NCBI GenBank assembly: GCA_013329455.1
Contig: DUKF01000239.1
Location: 305 to 20,884, forward strand
Source: Methanotrichaceae archaeon
GTDB lineage: Archaea; Halobacteriota; Methanosarcinia; Methanotrichales; Methanotrichaceae
Direction of reading: 5' to 3'
Length of the DNA: 20,580 nucleotides
Part shown: positions 13,175 to 20,201 of the stretch, in pieces
How positions within the stretch are numbered: the first letter of the stretch is position 1
How the letters are laid out: each line of letters starts with the position of its first letter
Made by a program: the position numbers and the translations under genes
Notes under the pieces: model-generated
What the model saw: only the letters and a program-made list of their open reading frames with translations
The model's database searches: none
What the model was told of the DNA's origin: nothing

Positions 13175-13240
13175 GTATAGCAATATTGTCGTCTCCCCGA
13201 AAACTATATCTACTGGCCACAGGTCATAGCGTTGCTATAC
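13175..13240 (+). promoter_or_regulatory. Inverted repeat in the probable leader of the 1283-residue gene
   Basis: GTATAGCAA (13175-13183) and TTGCTATAC (13232-13240) are a perfect 9-bp inverted repeat, extendable by G-U pairs at both ends. It begins about where transcription is predicted to start. A further GGGG/CCCC hairpin (13267-13270 with 13279-13282) lies just before the ribosome binding site AGGAGGG (13291-13297). It could be a leader RNA structure or an operator. Confidence 0.45.
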
Positions 13241-13303
13241 TCTAGCAAAATTGCGGCCATGGTACTGGGGTGATTTTTCCCCATCTGGGCAGGAGGGATA
13301 GCC

Positions 13304-16300
13304 GTGCTAATAGTAAGTGGAATTGGTAGCTATAGATATCGTCTCAATTGCCTATTTATATTATTATTATTTATATCATGTGTGACTGTGTCCGTTTCTG
13401 ATGCAGACGATTGGCCTGCTTGTAAATTCCATTATAATGCAAGTTATTTTGGGATGGATGTTGTCTACTTGGCGAATGAGGCCGGTGCATCGCTTCCCCT
13501 CTGCGAAAATCCCATCGGACCGAAGGCTGAGTCGGTCCCGGTGCATACAGAGTACACTGCATCGCTAAACATCACCAAGACTGCTAACATCTCAGGACCA
13601 GTCGGATCCGGCGAACAGATCAAGTATGAGATCATGATCTGCAACACCGGTGATGTCAACGTCACAGACGTCAAAGTCTATGACGACCTTTTAGATGGCA
13701 GCCCGTTCACGATTCCTGGAACACTGGTTCCCGGCCAGTGCGAGAATGTGACCGACTTCCTGATCTACGCCGTGACCGACAACGACCTTTGCAATGGTTC
13801 GATCGTGAACGTTGCTAAGGCTAGCGCTTACGATTATTGCTGTAACACGATAACCGCAACAGACGCCGGCCCGATGATACTGACAGATTTTGACGCTTCC
13901 TTCGAGATCAACAAGACCGCCAACGTCTCAGTTGCGACCGTTGGCGAGGTGATTGGCTACACAGTCATCGTCAATAACACTGGAAACGTTACGATCCAAC
14001 AGTTGAAGCTCGAAGATGATATCACTGGCGAAATCTGGAACGTATCACCCCTCGCCCAAGGCGAAAATGAAACTCTTTACACGAGCTACACCGTAAAACA
14101 GCCTGACCTCGGAAGTCCGATCACCAACACTTTGTTTGCCACAAGTTACGTCGGACCATGCGGACCCGTAGACGTTTACGAGTCTGTCGAAGCGACGGTG
14201 GAGACCGACTACACCGCCGATCTCGTCGTCACCAAGACCGCAGACTACGGCCCCTGCCCCGCCAACCCAGCGGGACCCGGGACCAACATAACTTACAAGA
14301 TCAACGTCACCAACACGGGTGACGTCAACCTGACCTCGGTCAGGATAACCGACCCGATGCTCGGCCTCAACGGATACCTGTTGACCAATCTTCTCGAGCC
14401 TGGCAGGTCTGTGGAGGCGACATTCTACCTCCGCGTCAACGAGTCCGAGCTTTGCGAGCCGATCAACAACACCGTCGTGGCCAATGCAACGGTTCTCTTC
14501 GATAGACTAGACGTTTTCCTGAATAAGAATCAGGATGCTGAATACGTCAACGATACGGACTCGTGGTGTGTGCCCACCAGCTACGATGCGCACCTGAGCA
14601 TCGAAAAGATCGCCAACAGGACAGAGGCGGGGTTTAACGACGTGATCGGCTACGATATCACCGTCAGAAACATCGGGAACGTGAACATCACCAACCTGTC
14701 GATCGAGGACGACCTCACACAGCCCGGAAACTGGAACGTCCCCCTTCTGGCACCTGGCGAGAATACAACCGTGCACGCGACCTACACGGTGACTCAGGAG
14801 GATGTCGAAAAAGGGTTGATCAAGAACACGGCGAAGGTCGTCGGCCTTGGACCGTGTGGTCCGGTCGATCCCACAAACGCATCGAGGGTGGTGAACGTCA
14901 CCCGCGGATTCCTGATCGAGGTTAACAAGACCGCCCTCCAGAAGACCGTCAAGCGCGGCGAGACAATCGATTATCTGATTCAGGTGAGATCCGGCACCGG
15001 TCTGACGCTGCACAACGTCGTGATCAAGGATGTTTTCAACAGACTGGTCGAGTTCGTCTCGGCATCGCCGATGCCCGACGCCGACGGAATATGGAGACTC
15101 CCAAAAGTCGTCCTCAAAGGCGATGGATCTTGGGTGACCGTAATAACGCTGAAGGTTAAGGTCCCAGAGGCCCAAGACTTCGAGTTCGGCATGGACCAGG
15201 GTGTCGTTGGAGAAGGGTTCGTGAGAGTTGCCAACGACTACAGCACGTCCTTCGAGTCCTACACGATAAAAAACTGTGTCTACGTTACCTCTGAGGAGGC
15301 CGGAGATTCGGTCTTCTCAGACTGCGAAAGCGTGGCCGTTTCGTACGATCCCGGAACAGAGCTATCCACCCGGGAACACGGGTCAGGCCTGTACGAGAGC
15401 GAAGAGCAGGTCGAGATGAGGACCGAGAACAAGTCGATCTCGATGGACAAGGACATGGCCGCCACCGACAAGTCGACGACCCTGGGCCTCTACAACAACC
15501 GGATCGTCGAGTACTCGTCGAAATGGACCGAGGAGGCCAATGCTAAGAACCGGGTGACTGGCGCTTCGATGAGCGAGCAATACCGGTATGCGACATCTAT
15601 CGACCGCGAGTCGAGGATGTTCCTCGACAAGAACGAGTCTGTGATGGAGATTGATTCCGAGTTCGACGGGATGGGACACATCGGTTTCCTCAAGATGCCC
15701 TCCGATTCCTCGACGCCTCAAACAACGCTCCTCTTCGAGGCCCGTGAGGACTACACTGGCAGCTTCAAAATCCTGGAGAAGGTTGACGAGTACGGATCGA
15801 GCGTGAAATCCGAGAAAGCGACCTCGGGTGTTGGGCTCGCCGCCGTGGACAAGCGGGTCAAGGACTGTCAGAGGAGCTACGAGTCGGGCACGGGAGTCTA
15901 CGACTCTGAAGAGCTCATAGAAACCAACACCAACTACATCGCAAAGGACATAAGCCTCGTCCAAGCGCCTATGAACCAAAGCCTCACGGGCGACGTCTCG
16001 ATCGACGCCTCTCAGAAGTGGAAAGAGGGGATGTACTCCAAGACTCCGGAGACAAGCTATATCGGCGAGGAGTACACTAGCATAACGAGCCTTGACACGG
16101 AGACGGTGGCCCTCGGCCTCAACGAGATGGACACCGAAGCCGAGTTCTCAGGGAAGGCAAGGTACAGGGCCGTTCTCAGAGATGAGGTCGACTTCGACGA
16201 GCAGTACGAAGGCGACTACTCGGTGGAGAGGAGGATCCTCTTCACTGGAGTTCCCAAATACGACAGGCCTCATCTGAACGTGACCAAGACCCTCGACGGG

Positions 16301-17155
16301 ATCGCCGAGGAGACGATAATCGGCGCCAAGGATACGACCCTGGCAGGCGAGAGCCGTGAGAAGGTCATAAAGGTGGTGACCTACACCATCACCATCGAGA
16401 ACGATGGCAACAGGGCGCTTGGGCCCGTTTACGTCAGGGACCTCTTCCCGCCGAAGGCGGCTTTCGTCAGCGCCTCGGTGAGGCCCATGGATCTGACCGA
16501 AACGTATGCCAACTGGACCTTGACACATCTCGCCATCGGTGATGTTTCCACTATCGTTCTGAACCTGGACGTGACTGAGCACGCTCCAGACGAGCTGGTC
16601 AACAGGGTCGAGGTCTGTGGCGGCTACGGTGACGAATGGGTCTGCGCTTACAACTTCAGCGCTATGGAGATCGATTGGTTAACATGCTGCCTGAACGAGA
16701 CCGTCTCCGTCACGAAGACTGCGGAGATCGACCAGGAGAACCCGAACGTCGTCTGGTACAGGGTCGACATCAAGAACTGGGCTGACGTGACCAGGGTCGC
16801 CACGGTGACCGATTCGTTGCCTGCAGGCATGGTCCTGCTCGACACCACAGTTCCCTTCGCATCGTACGAGAAAAACACCATCGTCTGGAACATAGTTGAG
16901 AACGGGCCCTATGAGACGGCGACGATCGCCTACAGGGTCGAGGCCCAGCGAGCTGGAAGGTTTACGAACTCCGTCGAAGTGGATGCAAGATCGGTCGACG
17001 GACCCGTGGTCCAGCCGGTGTACGCAAACTCGGTAATCGACGTCGGCGTGGTTGAAGAATGTGAGACCACTTCATGCACCGAATGGCAGCCTCCCAACTG
17101 GGATTTCGAGTATGTCGGTTACACTGCAGATTTGAGCTGTGAAGAATTGACATGA
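13304..17155 (+). CDS. Giant secreted DUF11-repeat surface glycoprotein
   Basis: A 1283-residue protein. The GTG start is chosen because AGGAGGG lies 6 nt upstream. A signal peptide covers about residues 12-33. DUF11-type domains (pattern [I/V]-x-K-T-A-x, Y-x-[I/V]-x-[V/I]-x-N-x-G-x-[V/L]-x-[V/I]-T-x-[V/L]) occur at about 84-190, 197-300, 304-425, 428-530 and 535-680, with two more at about 988-1115 and 1132-1245. Between these sets lie two copies of a different module (about 690-845 and 857-985), rich in Glu, Ser, Tyr and Met. It carries many N-x-S/T sequons, far denser in the first half, so heavy N-glycosylation is likely. The C-terminus has a short cysteine-containing tail (C-E-T-T-S-C-T-E-W-Q-P-P-N-W-D-F-E-Y) and no membrane anchor. 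A role in sheath, S-layer or cell-cell contact is inferred from architecture only. Confidence 0.92.
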   Translation: MLIVSGIGSYRYRLNCLFILLLFISCVTVSVSDADDWPACKFHYNASYFGMDVVYLANEAGASLPLCENPIGPKAESVPVHTEYTASLNITKTANISGPVGSGEQIKYEIMICNTGDVNVTDVKVYDDLLDGSPFTIPGTLVPGQCENVTDFLIYAVTDNDLCNGSIVNVAKASAYDYCCNTITATDAGPMILTDFDASFEINKTANVSVATVGEVIGYTVIVNNTGNVTIQQLKLEDDITGEIWNVSPLAQGENETLYTSYTVKQPDLGSPITNTLFATSYVGPCGPVDVYESVEATVETDYTADLVVTKTADYGPCPANPAGPGTNITYKINVTNTGDVNLTSVRITDPMLGLNGYLLTNLLEPGRSVEATFYLRVNESELCEPINNTVVANATVLFDRLDVFLNKNQDAEYVNDTDSWCVPTSYDAHLSIEKIANRTEAGFNDVIGYDITVRNIGNVNITNLSIEDDLTQPGNWNVPLLAPGENTTVHATYTVTQEDVEKGLIKNTAKVVGLGPCGPVDPTNASRVVNVTRGFLIEVNKTALQKTVKRGETIDYLIQVRSGTGLTLHNVVIKDVFNRLVEFVSASPMPDADGIWRLPKVVLKGDGSWVTVITLKVKVPEAQDFEFGMDQGVVGEGFVRVANDYSTSFESYTIKNCVYVTSEEAGDSVFSDCESVAVSYDPGTELSTREHGSGLYESEEQVEMRTENKSISMDKDMAATDKSTTLGLYNNRIVEYSSKWTEEANAKNRVTGASMSEQYRYATSIDRESRMFLDKNESVMEIDSEFDGMGHIGFLKMPSDSSTPQTTLLFEAREDYTGSFKILEKVDEYGSSVKSEKATSGVGLAAVDKRVKDCQRSYESGTGVYDSEELIETNTNYIAKDISLVQAPMNQSLTGDVSIDASQKWKEGMYSKTPETSYIGEEYTSITSLDTETVALGLNEMDTEAEFSGKARYRAVLRDEVDFDEQYEGDYSVERRILFTGVPKYDRPHLNVTKTLDGIAEETIIGAKDTTLAGESREKVIKVVTYTITIENDGNRALGPVYVRDLFPPKAAFVSASVRPMDLTETYANWTLTHLAIGDVSTIVLNLDVTEHAPDELVNRVEVCGGYGDEWVCAYNFSAMEIDWLTCCLNETVSVTKTAEIDQENPNVVWYRVDIKNWADVTRVATVTDSLPAGMVLLDTTVPFASYEKNTIVWNIVENGPYETATIAYRVEAQRAGRFTNSVEVDARSVDGPVVQPVYANSVIDVGVVEECETTSCTEWQPPNWDFEYVGYTADLSCEELT

Positions 17156-17167
17156 AACGAAAACTGC

Positions 17168-17210
17168 GGCCTTGCGCTGTGAACGGGCGCTCGGCCTTAA
17201 CATCTTTTTT
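17168..17210 (+). terminator. Hairpin and T-run terminator after the 1283-residue gene
   Basis: GGCC-tt-GCGC (17168-17177) pairs with GCGC-tc-GGCC (17187-17196), leaving a 2-nt internal mismatch and a 9-nt loop. A TTTTTT run follows at 17205-17210. It starts 13 nt after the stop codon. Confidence 0.6.
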
Positions 17211-17313
17211 AGCAATGTCTGTGGATCTTTTTTGTTATTTTCCATCCAGATTCCACTCGTCATCGATCGATCTTCGATTATCCTGTGATCGTTCGGATCC
17301 CTTCAATCTGAGC

Positions 17314-17323
17314 AAAAATAAAT
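17314..17323 (+). promoter_or_regulatory. Candidate TATA box for the small KGG-type gene
   Basis: AAAAATAAAT lies about 37 nt before ATG 17356 and about 23 nt before ATG 17341. It supports separate transcription of the small gene after the terminator at 17168-17210. Confidence 0.4.
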
Positions 17324-17355
17324 CTCAAGAGAACGGCGACATGGGTGGAGGAAAG

Positions 17356-17508
17356 ATGGCTTCAGATCACCAGGGCTCAAAGGGCGGTCAAAAAGCCCAC
17401 AAGAGCGTCGGTCACGAATCTCACGAGAAGGGACGTCAAGGCGGTCATAAGAAGGGAGGTCAACATGCCCAGATGCTTCAGGACTTCCGCGGGACGTCGT
17501 ATCGATAA
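17356..17508 (+). CDS. Small basic Gly/His/Lys-rich protein, KGG-repeat stress-protein type
   Basis: A 50-residue product containing K-G-G-Q-K, G-R-Q-G-G-H-K-K-G-G-Q-H. The spacing resembles the KGG repeat of YciG-like general stress proteins (S/E-x-G-R-K-G-G-Q-x). ATG 17356 is preceded by GGTGGAGG at 17344-17351; ATG 17341 in the same frame is an alternative, adding five residues and fitting a leaderless start. The last dozen residues (from about Q-M-L-Q-D-F) and the stop codon lie on DNA that, in other frames, encodes the remnant of a P1B-ATPase. The natural C-terminus has therefore probably been replaced. Whether the gene is still functional is not clear. It is intrinsically disordered in composition, with no signal peptide. 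Confidence 0.6.
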   Translation: MASDHQGSKGGQKAHKSVGHESHEKGRQGGHKKGGQHAQMLQDFRGTSYR

Positions 17509-17707
17509 TCAGGTTATCCAAGAAGACCTACTCAAAGATGTTCCAGAACCGCTCTGGGCCACGGGGTACAACGCCTTCGCCATACCCTTGGCGGCAGGGG
17601 TTCTTTCGGCTATGGGATCCTCCTCAGCCCGGCGGTGGGGGCGGTCCTGATGAGCCTATAGCACCGTGATCGTCGCCGTGAACGCAAAGCTTCTCAGGAT
17701 GGACTGA
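17475..17707 (+). pseudogene. Frameshifted C-terminal remnant of a copper/heavy-metal P1B-type ATPase
   Basis: Joining three frames on the plus strand rebuilds the classic CopA C-terminus. Bases 17487-17549 read P-R-D-V-V-S-I-I-R-L-S-K-K-T-Y-S-K-M-F-Q-N. From 17552 a second frame reads L-W-A-T-G-Y-N-A-F-A-I-P-L-A-A-G-V-L. From about 17608 a third reads G-Y-G-I-L-L-S-P-A-V-G-A-V-L-M-S-L. From 17660 the second frame again reads S-T-V-I-V-A-V-N-A-K-L-L-R and stops at 17705-17707. Three frameshifts break it, and the metal-binding, phosphorylation (DKTGT) and ATP-binding domains are absent. The intact family exports Cu+, Ag+ or Zn2+ across the membrane. The well-preserved codons indicate fairly recent decay. 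Homology is clear from family knowledge; only its exact left end is uncertain. Confidence 0.88.
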
Positions 17708-17798
17708 GGGTTTGAGCTGGACTGAAGGACGAGATGGATAGAAGACCGAAGATCGAGACCCTGGGCGTCTCGGCCTCTCTGGCAGATCGGGACCCAGG

Positions 17799-18530
17799 CT
17801 ACATGTGCCCCTCGAACCTCTTTTTGACGAGGGCCGAGTGGACGTAGTTTATCATGGTGACGTAATCGAAGATCGGGAGGTCGACGGCTTCCTGGATCGC
17901 TCTCCCGTAAGGAGGAAGGCAGCTGCACTCCAGGAGGAGGGCCCCGACCTTCGGCTCCTCTTTGATCATCTTTTTGGCGACCAAGACCGCCTCCCGTTCG
18001 ATTCCCTTGGAGTCGAGGATCCCCACCTCTTCGATCACGGCCTTTGAGAAACTTTCCTGGTCTTCCATTCCCCTTATCACCAGGTTATCGCCCGGCTCGA
18101 CCCCCACGGCCTTGAGCAGCGTCTCGTCGAGGCTCCTTGAGTCGGCGGTGATGATCCCCACCTTTCGGTCGGGTCTGAGGATGCCGGATATGAAGGGGAT
18201 CTGAAGGAGGCTTGATAGGAAGACTGGGATCTCCAGCCGAGCGGCAAGCTTCCTCTGATGAAGGGCGAGAAATCCGCAGTCTCCCGAAACGGCTCTGACC
18301 CCCTGGCCGGCCAGCTCCTCTGCCGCAGCGAGGAGCGGCTCAAAGGCCGTCGGGTCTTTTCCCAGGACCCGGTTCGTCGTCAGACCCTCCACTTTCTGGA
18401 AACGCACCGGAAAGTCGTAGGTGGTGGCGTTGGCGACGTCCCCTGGCATGAAGGGGGTGAAGCAGTCCAAAAGGAGTATTCCAATGGCTTCGCCGTAGCT
18501 GGCCTGGCCGGGTCTGGCTTTGTAGATCGT
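17799..18530 (-). CDS. Asp/Glu/hydantoin racemase-fold protein
   Basis: The product has the aspartate/glutamate racemase two-domain pattern, with one cysteine per half: S-G-D-C-G-F-L in the first and L-L-L-E-C-S-C-L-P-P-Y in the second, plus G-I-I-T-A-D-S between them. Family members I recall begin M-I-Y-K-A-x-P-G-Q-x-S-Y-G-E-x-I-G-I-L-x-L-D. Here the frame reads T-I-Y-K-A-R-P-G-Q-A-S-Y-G-E-A-I-G-I-L-L-L, but ACG (18528-18530) is at the Met position and the only ordinary start is a TTG at 18468-18470, which would remove 20 conserved residues. A GAGGTGAT ribosome binding site (minus strand, about 18534-18541) is well placed for ACG 18530 or ATC 18527. I use 18530. The substrate is unknown; racemase activity is not proven for this subgroup. 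It diverges from the acetyltransferase gene. Confidence 0.82.
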   Translation of the reverse strand, partial: TIYKARPGQASYGEAIGILLLDCFTPFMPGDVANATTYDFPVRFQKVEGLTTNRVLGKDPTAFEPLLAAAEELAGQGVRAVSGDCGFLALHQRKLAARLEIPVFLSSLLQIPFISGILRPDRKVGIITADSRSLDETLLKAVGVEPGDNLVIRGMEDQESFSKAVIEEVGILDSKGIEREAVLVAKKMIKEEPKVGALLLECSCLPPYGRAIQEAVDLPIFDYVTMINYVHSALVKKRFEGHM

Positions 18531-18612
18531 CTTATCACCTCAATCCGATCTACTCTATCCGGCCGCAGCAGAAGATATTAACGGAAGGGCAGTCGATCAA
18601 CGGCCGATCAAC

Positions 18613-19128
18613 ATGACCGAATTTGCCCTGAGGAAAGCGGCCAGGGAGGACGTGCCCTCTCTCGTCAGGCTCTGCAAAGAGACGATCTATGAGGTTTACG
18701 GCCCCATTCTTTCCGCAGAAGCTTTGGGCCCTTGGGTCGAAGGCAACGCCGCCGAGGCCCTAATAGAAGAGCAGTGGCCGAGGATGATCGTGGCCGAGAT
18801 AGGCGTCGGCGGCGAGGTGGTAGGGGTGGCGGCGGCGTCTGAAGACGCAGTTGATCTTTTGTGGGTCCACCCCTCTCATCACAGAGAGGGGATAGGGACC
18901 GCTCTTTTGGGGCGCGTGGAGGCCGAACTGCAGAAGAAGGGGCACCGGACGGTAAAGCTGAGCTGTTTCAGCCAGAACCCTAGAGCGATGAGCTTCTACC
19001 TGAAAAGGGGGTGGGCCGTCGCGGGCGAGGGGAGGAACGAGGAGGCTGGGGCCCCTGAGACGAGGATGGTCAAAAGCCTGATCGAGGAAGATAGACAGGG
19101 CGATACGATGAAAATGAGGCTGTGCTGA
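18613..19128 (+). CDS. GNAT family N-acetyltransferase
   Basis: A 171-residue protein transferring an acetyl group from acetyl-CoA to an unknown amine. The N-terminus F-A-L-R-K-A-A-R-E-D-V-P-S-L-V-R-L is the usual GNAT beta1-alpha1. Motif A is clear at about 82-100: L-L-W-V-H-P-S-H-H-R-E-G-I-G-T-A-L-L, where R-E-G-I-G is the pyrophosphate-binding R/Q-x-x-G-x-G/A loop. Motif B is N-P-R-A-M-S-F-Y-L-K-R-G-W (about 122-134). The last 15-20 residues extend beyond the usual core. The start follows a weak ribosome binding site; a TATA-like GATATTAA around 18572-18579 suggests a short leader. It is divergent from the racemase-fold gene, with about 80 bp between them. Confidence 0.9.
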   Translation: MTEFALRKAAREDVPSLVRLCKETIYEVYGPILSAEALGPWVEGNAAEALIEEQWPRMIVAEIGVGGEVVGVAAASEDAVDLLWVHPSHHREGIGTALLGRVEAELQKKGHRTVKLSCFSQNPRAMSFYLKRGWAVAGEGRNEEAGAPETRMVKSLIEEDRQGDTMKMRLC

Positions 19129-19188
19129 TCTCAAGATGACCGGGTACGAATTCTCTTTTTCTCCCATCTTTATATCGACCCATTCGAT

Positions 19189-19230
19189 CTACTTTTCGAT
19201 CAGCTCTCCTTTCAAGACCGTCATCGAGAT
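19189..19230 (-). pseudogene. Relic of a second PhzF-family 3' end
   Basis: On the minus strand these bases read T-V-L-K-G-E-L-I-E-K-stop, identical in protein to the end of the PhzF gene at 20202. Over 36 bases about 31 match, and most differences fall at third codon positions, so this is an old duplicate rather than chance. Upstream of it (above about 19226) the similarity stops at once. It marks a rearrangement junction between the acetyltransferase gene and the Ig-like gene. Confidence 0.6.
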
Positions 19231-19277
19231 CTGCCATACAGGTTTGCGGGATGGCCAAGGTGCCGGCAGATTGTGTC

Positions 19278-19928
19278 TCAAGGACGGATTACCTCAAGTA
19301 TGATGGTGGCATCGACACTTCCAGCCTCGTTCTCAGCGATCAGGTGGTAAGTGGTTGTCTCAGAGGGAGATACCTGCTTTGTACCGGTTGGATCTACCCG
19401 CCCCACCGGCTCTATTGCCACTCGTGTGACGTCACGGACGCTCCATCCCAGGGTGGCGCTCTCACCGATGTGAATGCCCGCTGGATTTGATTCAAAATAT
19501 TCGATCGTTGGAATCTTTTCTTCAGTTTCAGTGATCTCTTCAACGATCACTTCGACGACGGCCTCGACTCTTCCAGCCTCGTTCTCAGCGATCAGGATGT
19601 AAGCGGTGGTTTCTGGGGGCGATAGACGTCTGGTTCCAGTCAAATCCACGCTTCCAATCTCAGGCACTATCGTCGCTCGTGAGGCCCCAGAGACTGCCCA
19701 TCTCAACGTCGAGGCTTCCCCTGGATTGATTCTGGCCGGGTCGGAATCGAACTGCTCGATCTTCGGAAGTTCAATTTGTGGGCCGTCCGGTTCGTCTCCA
19801 TCAAAAACGCCCATCGAATCGAGTATGACCAATAGTCCTCCGATGGCCGTAATTACTGCGGCGATCCCCGTCAGGATGCCCGGCAAAGTATTCCAGAAAG
19901 ATTTTTTGTCGTTGTCGCCACCGTTCAT
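19278..19928 (-). CDS. Membrane-anchored protein with two Ig-like repeats
   Basis: The start ATG (19926-19928) is chosen because GAGGTGA (minus strand, 19934-19940) lies 5-6 nt upstream; a GTG nine bases earlier overlaps that site. The 216-residue product has a short charged head with W-N-T-L-P-G-I-L-T-G, one membrane helix (about 15-37), an acidic linker, and two homologous extracellular repeats of 75-80 residues (about 54-130 and 138-214). Each follows I-x-x-F-x-S-x-P-A-x-I-x-x-G-E-[A/S]-x-T-L-x-W-[A/S]-V, ending L-I-A-E-N-E-A-G-x-V-[E/D]-A. This is an Ig/filamin-like repeat common in bacterial and archaeal surface proteins. The two repeats share a 27-bp identical DNA segment. A binding or display role is inferred; no enzyme signature is seen. 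Confidence 0.85.
   Translation of the reverse strand: MNGGDNDKKSFWNTLPGILTGIAAVITAIGGLLVILDSMGVFDGDEPDGPQIELPKIEQFDSDPARINPGEASTLRWAVSGASRATIVPEIGSVDLTGTRRLSPPETTAYILIAENEAGRVEAVVEVIVEEITETEEKIPTIEYFESNPAGIHIGESATLGWSVRDVTRVAIEPVGRVDPTGTKQVSPSETTTYHLIAENEAGSVDATIILEVIRP
19318..19596 (-). repeat. 27-bp exact direct repeat within the Ig-like gene
   Basis: Copies at 19318-19344 and 19570-19596 are identical and lie 252 bp (84 codons) apart, encoding L-I-A-E-N-E-A-G in both Ig-like repeats. Such identity in otherwise diverged repeats suggests recent duplication or gene conversion. Confidence 0.85.
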
Positions 19929-20036
19929 GGGTTTCACCTCATCTGCGATTTACAGACTTGACGGGACAAGCACGGTCACTGTTGGCATATCCTGCCGAGA
20001 ATTTCGTTTGGATTTTACAGGCACCGTTTGTATGTA

Positions 20037-20047
20037 AATTTATATCC
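20037..20047 (-). promoter_or_regulatory. Candidate TATA box for the Ig-like gene
   Basis: GGATATAAATT on the minus strand predicts a start near 20015 and a leader of about 85 nt ending in GAGGTGA. Confidence 0.4.
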
Positions 20048-20201
20048 TCGAAGGTCCTATTCTCCTCTGATTTACTTAATCTTTTTCTCGAAGTTCTCGA
20101 CGGATGTTCTCATCTCTGGAGATTCGGTCAAGGATCAAGTTCCGTGTCCATCAGACCGAATCACGTGATGAGCGGCGTCTTCTTCCCATCTCCTTATCTC
20201 T

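Larger units (their letters stand above)
12559..13303. other. 745-bp AT-rich gene-free stretch before the second giant gene
   Basis: I see no well-supported gene. It contains the tRNA's T-rich 3' end, a GC-richer pocket at about 12740-12800 with a 12-bp perfect palindrome AGGTCGCGACCT (12766-12777), many short A/T runs, and from about 13140 the probable promoter and leader of the 1283-residue gene. The pocket has short open frames on both strands (for example 12741-12848 plus) but no recognisable product. Confidence 0.6.

Noticed and set aside
15383..15979. 198-codon antisense frame in the 1283-residue gene
   Set aside because: A shadow in GC-rich coding DNA; the Leu/Arg/Val/His-rich product has no family pattern.
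17152..17355. Extension of the small KGG-type ORF upstream to 17152
   Set aside because: The upstream part overlaps the end of the giant gene and its terminator and has no coding character; the ribosome binding site and TATA box point to 17341 or 17356.
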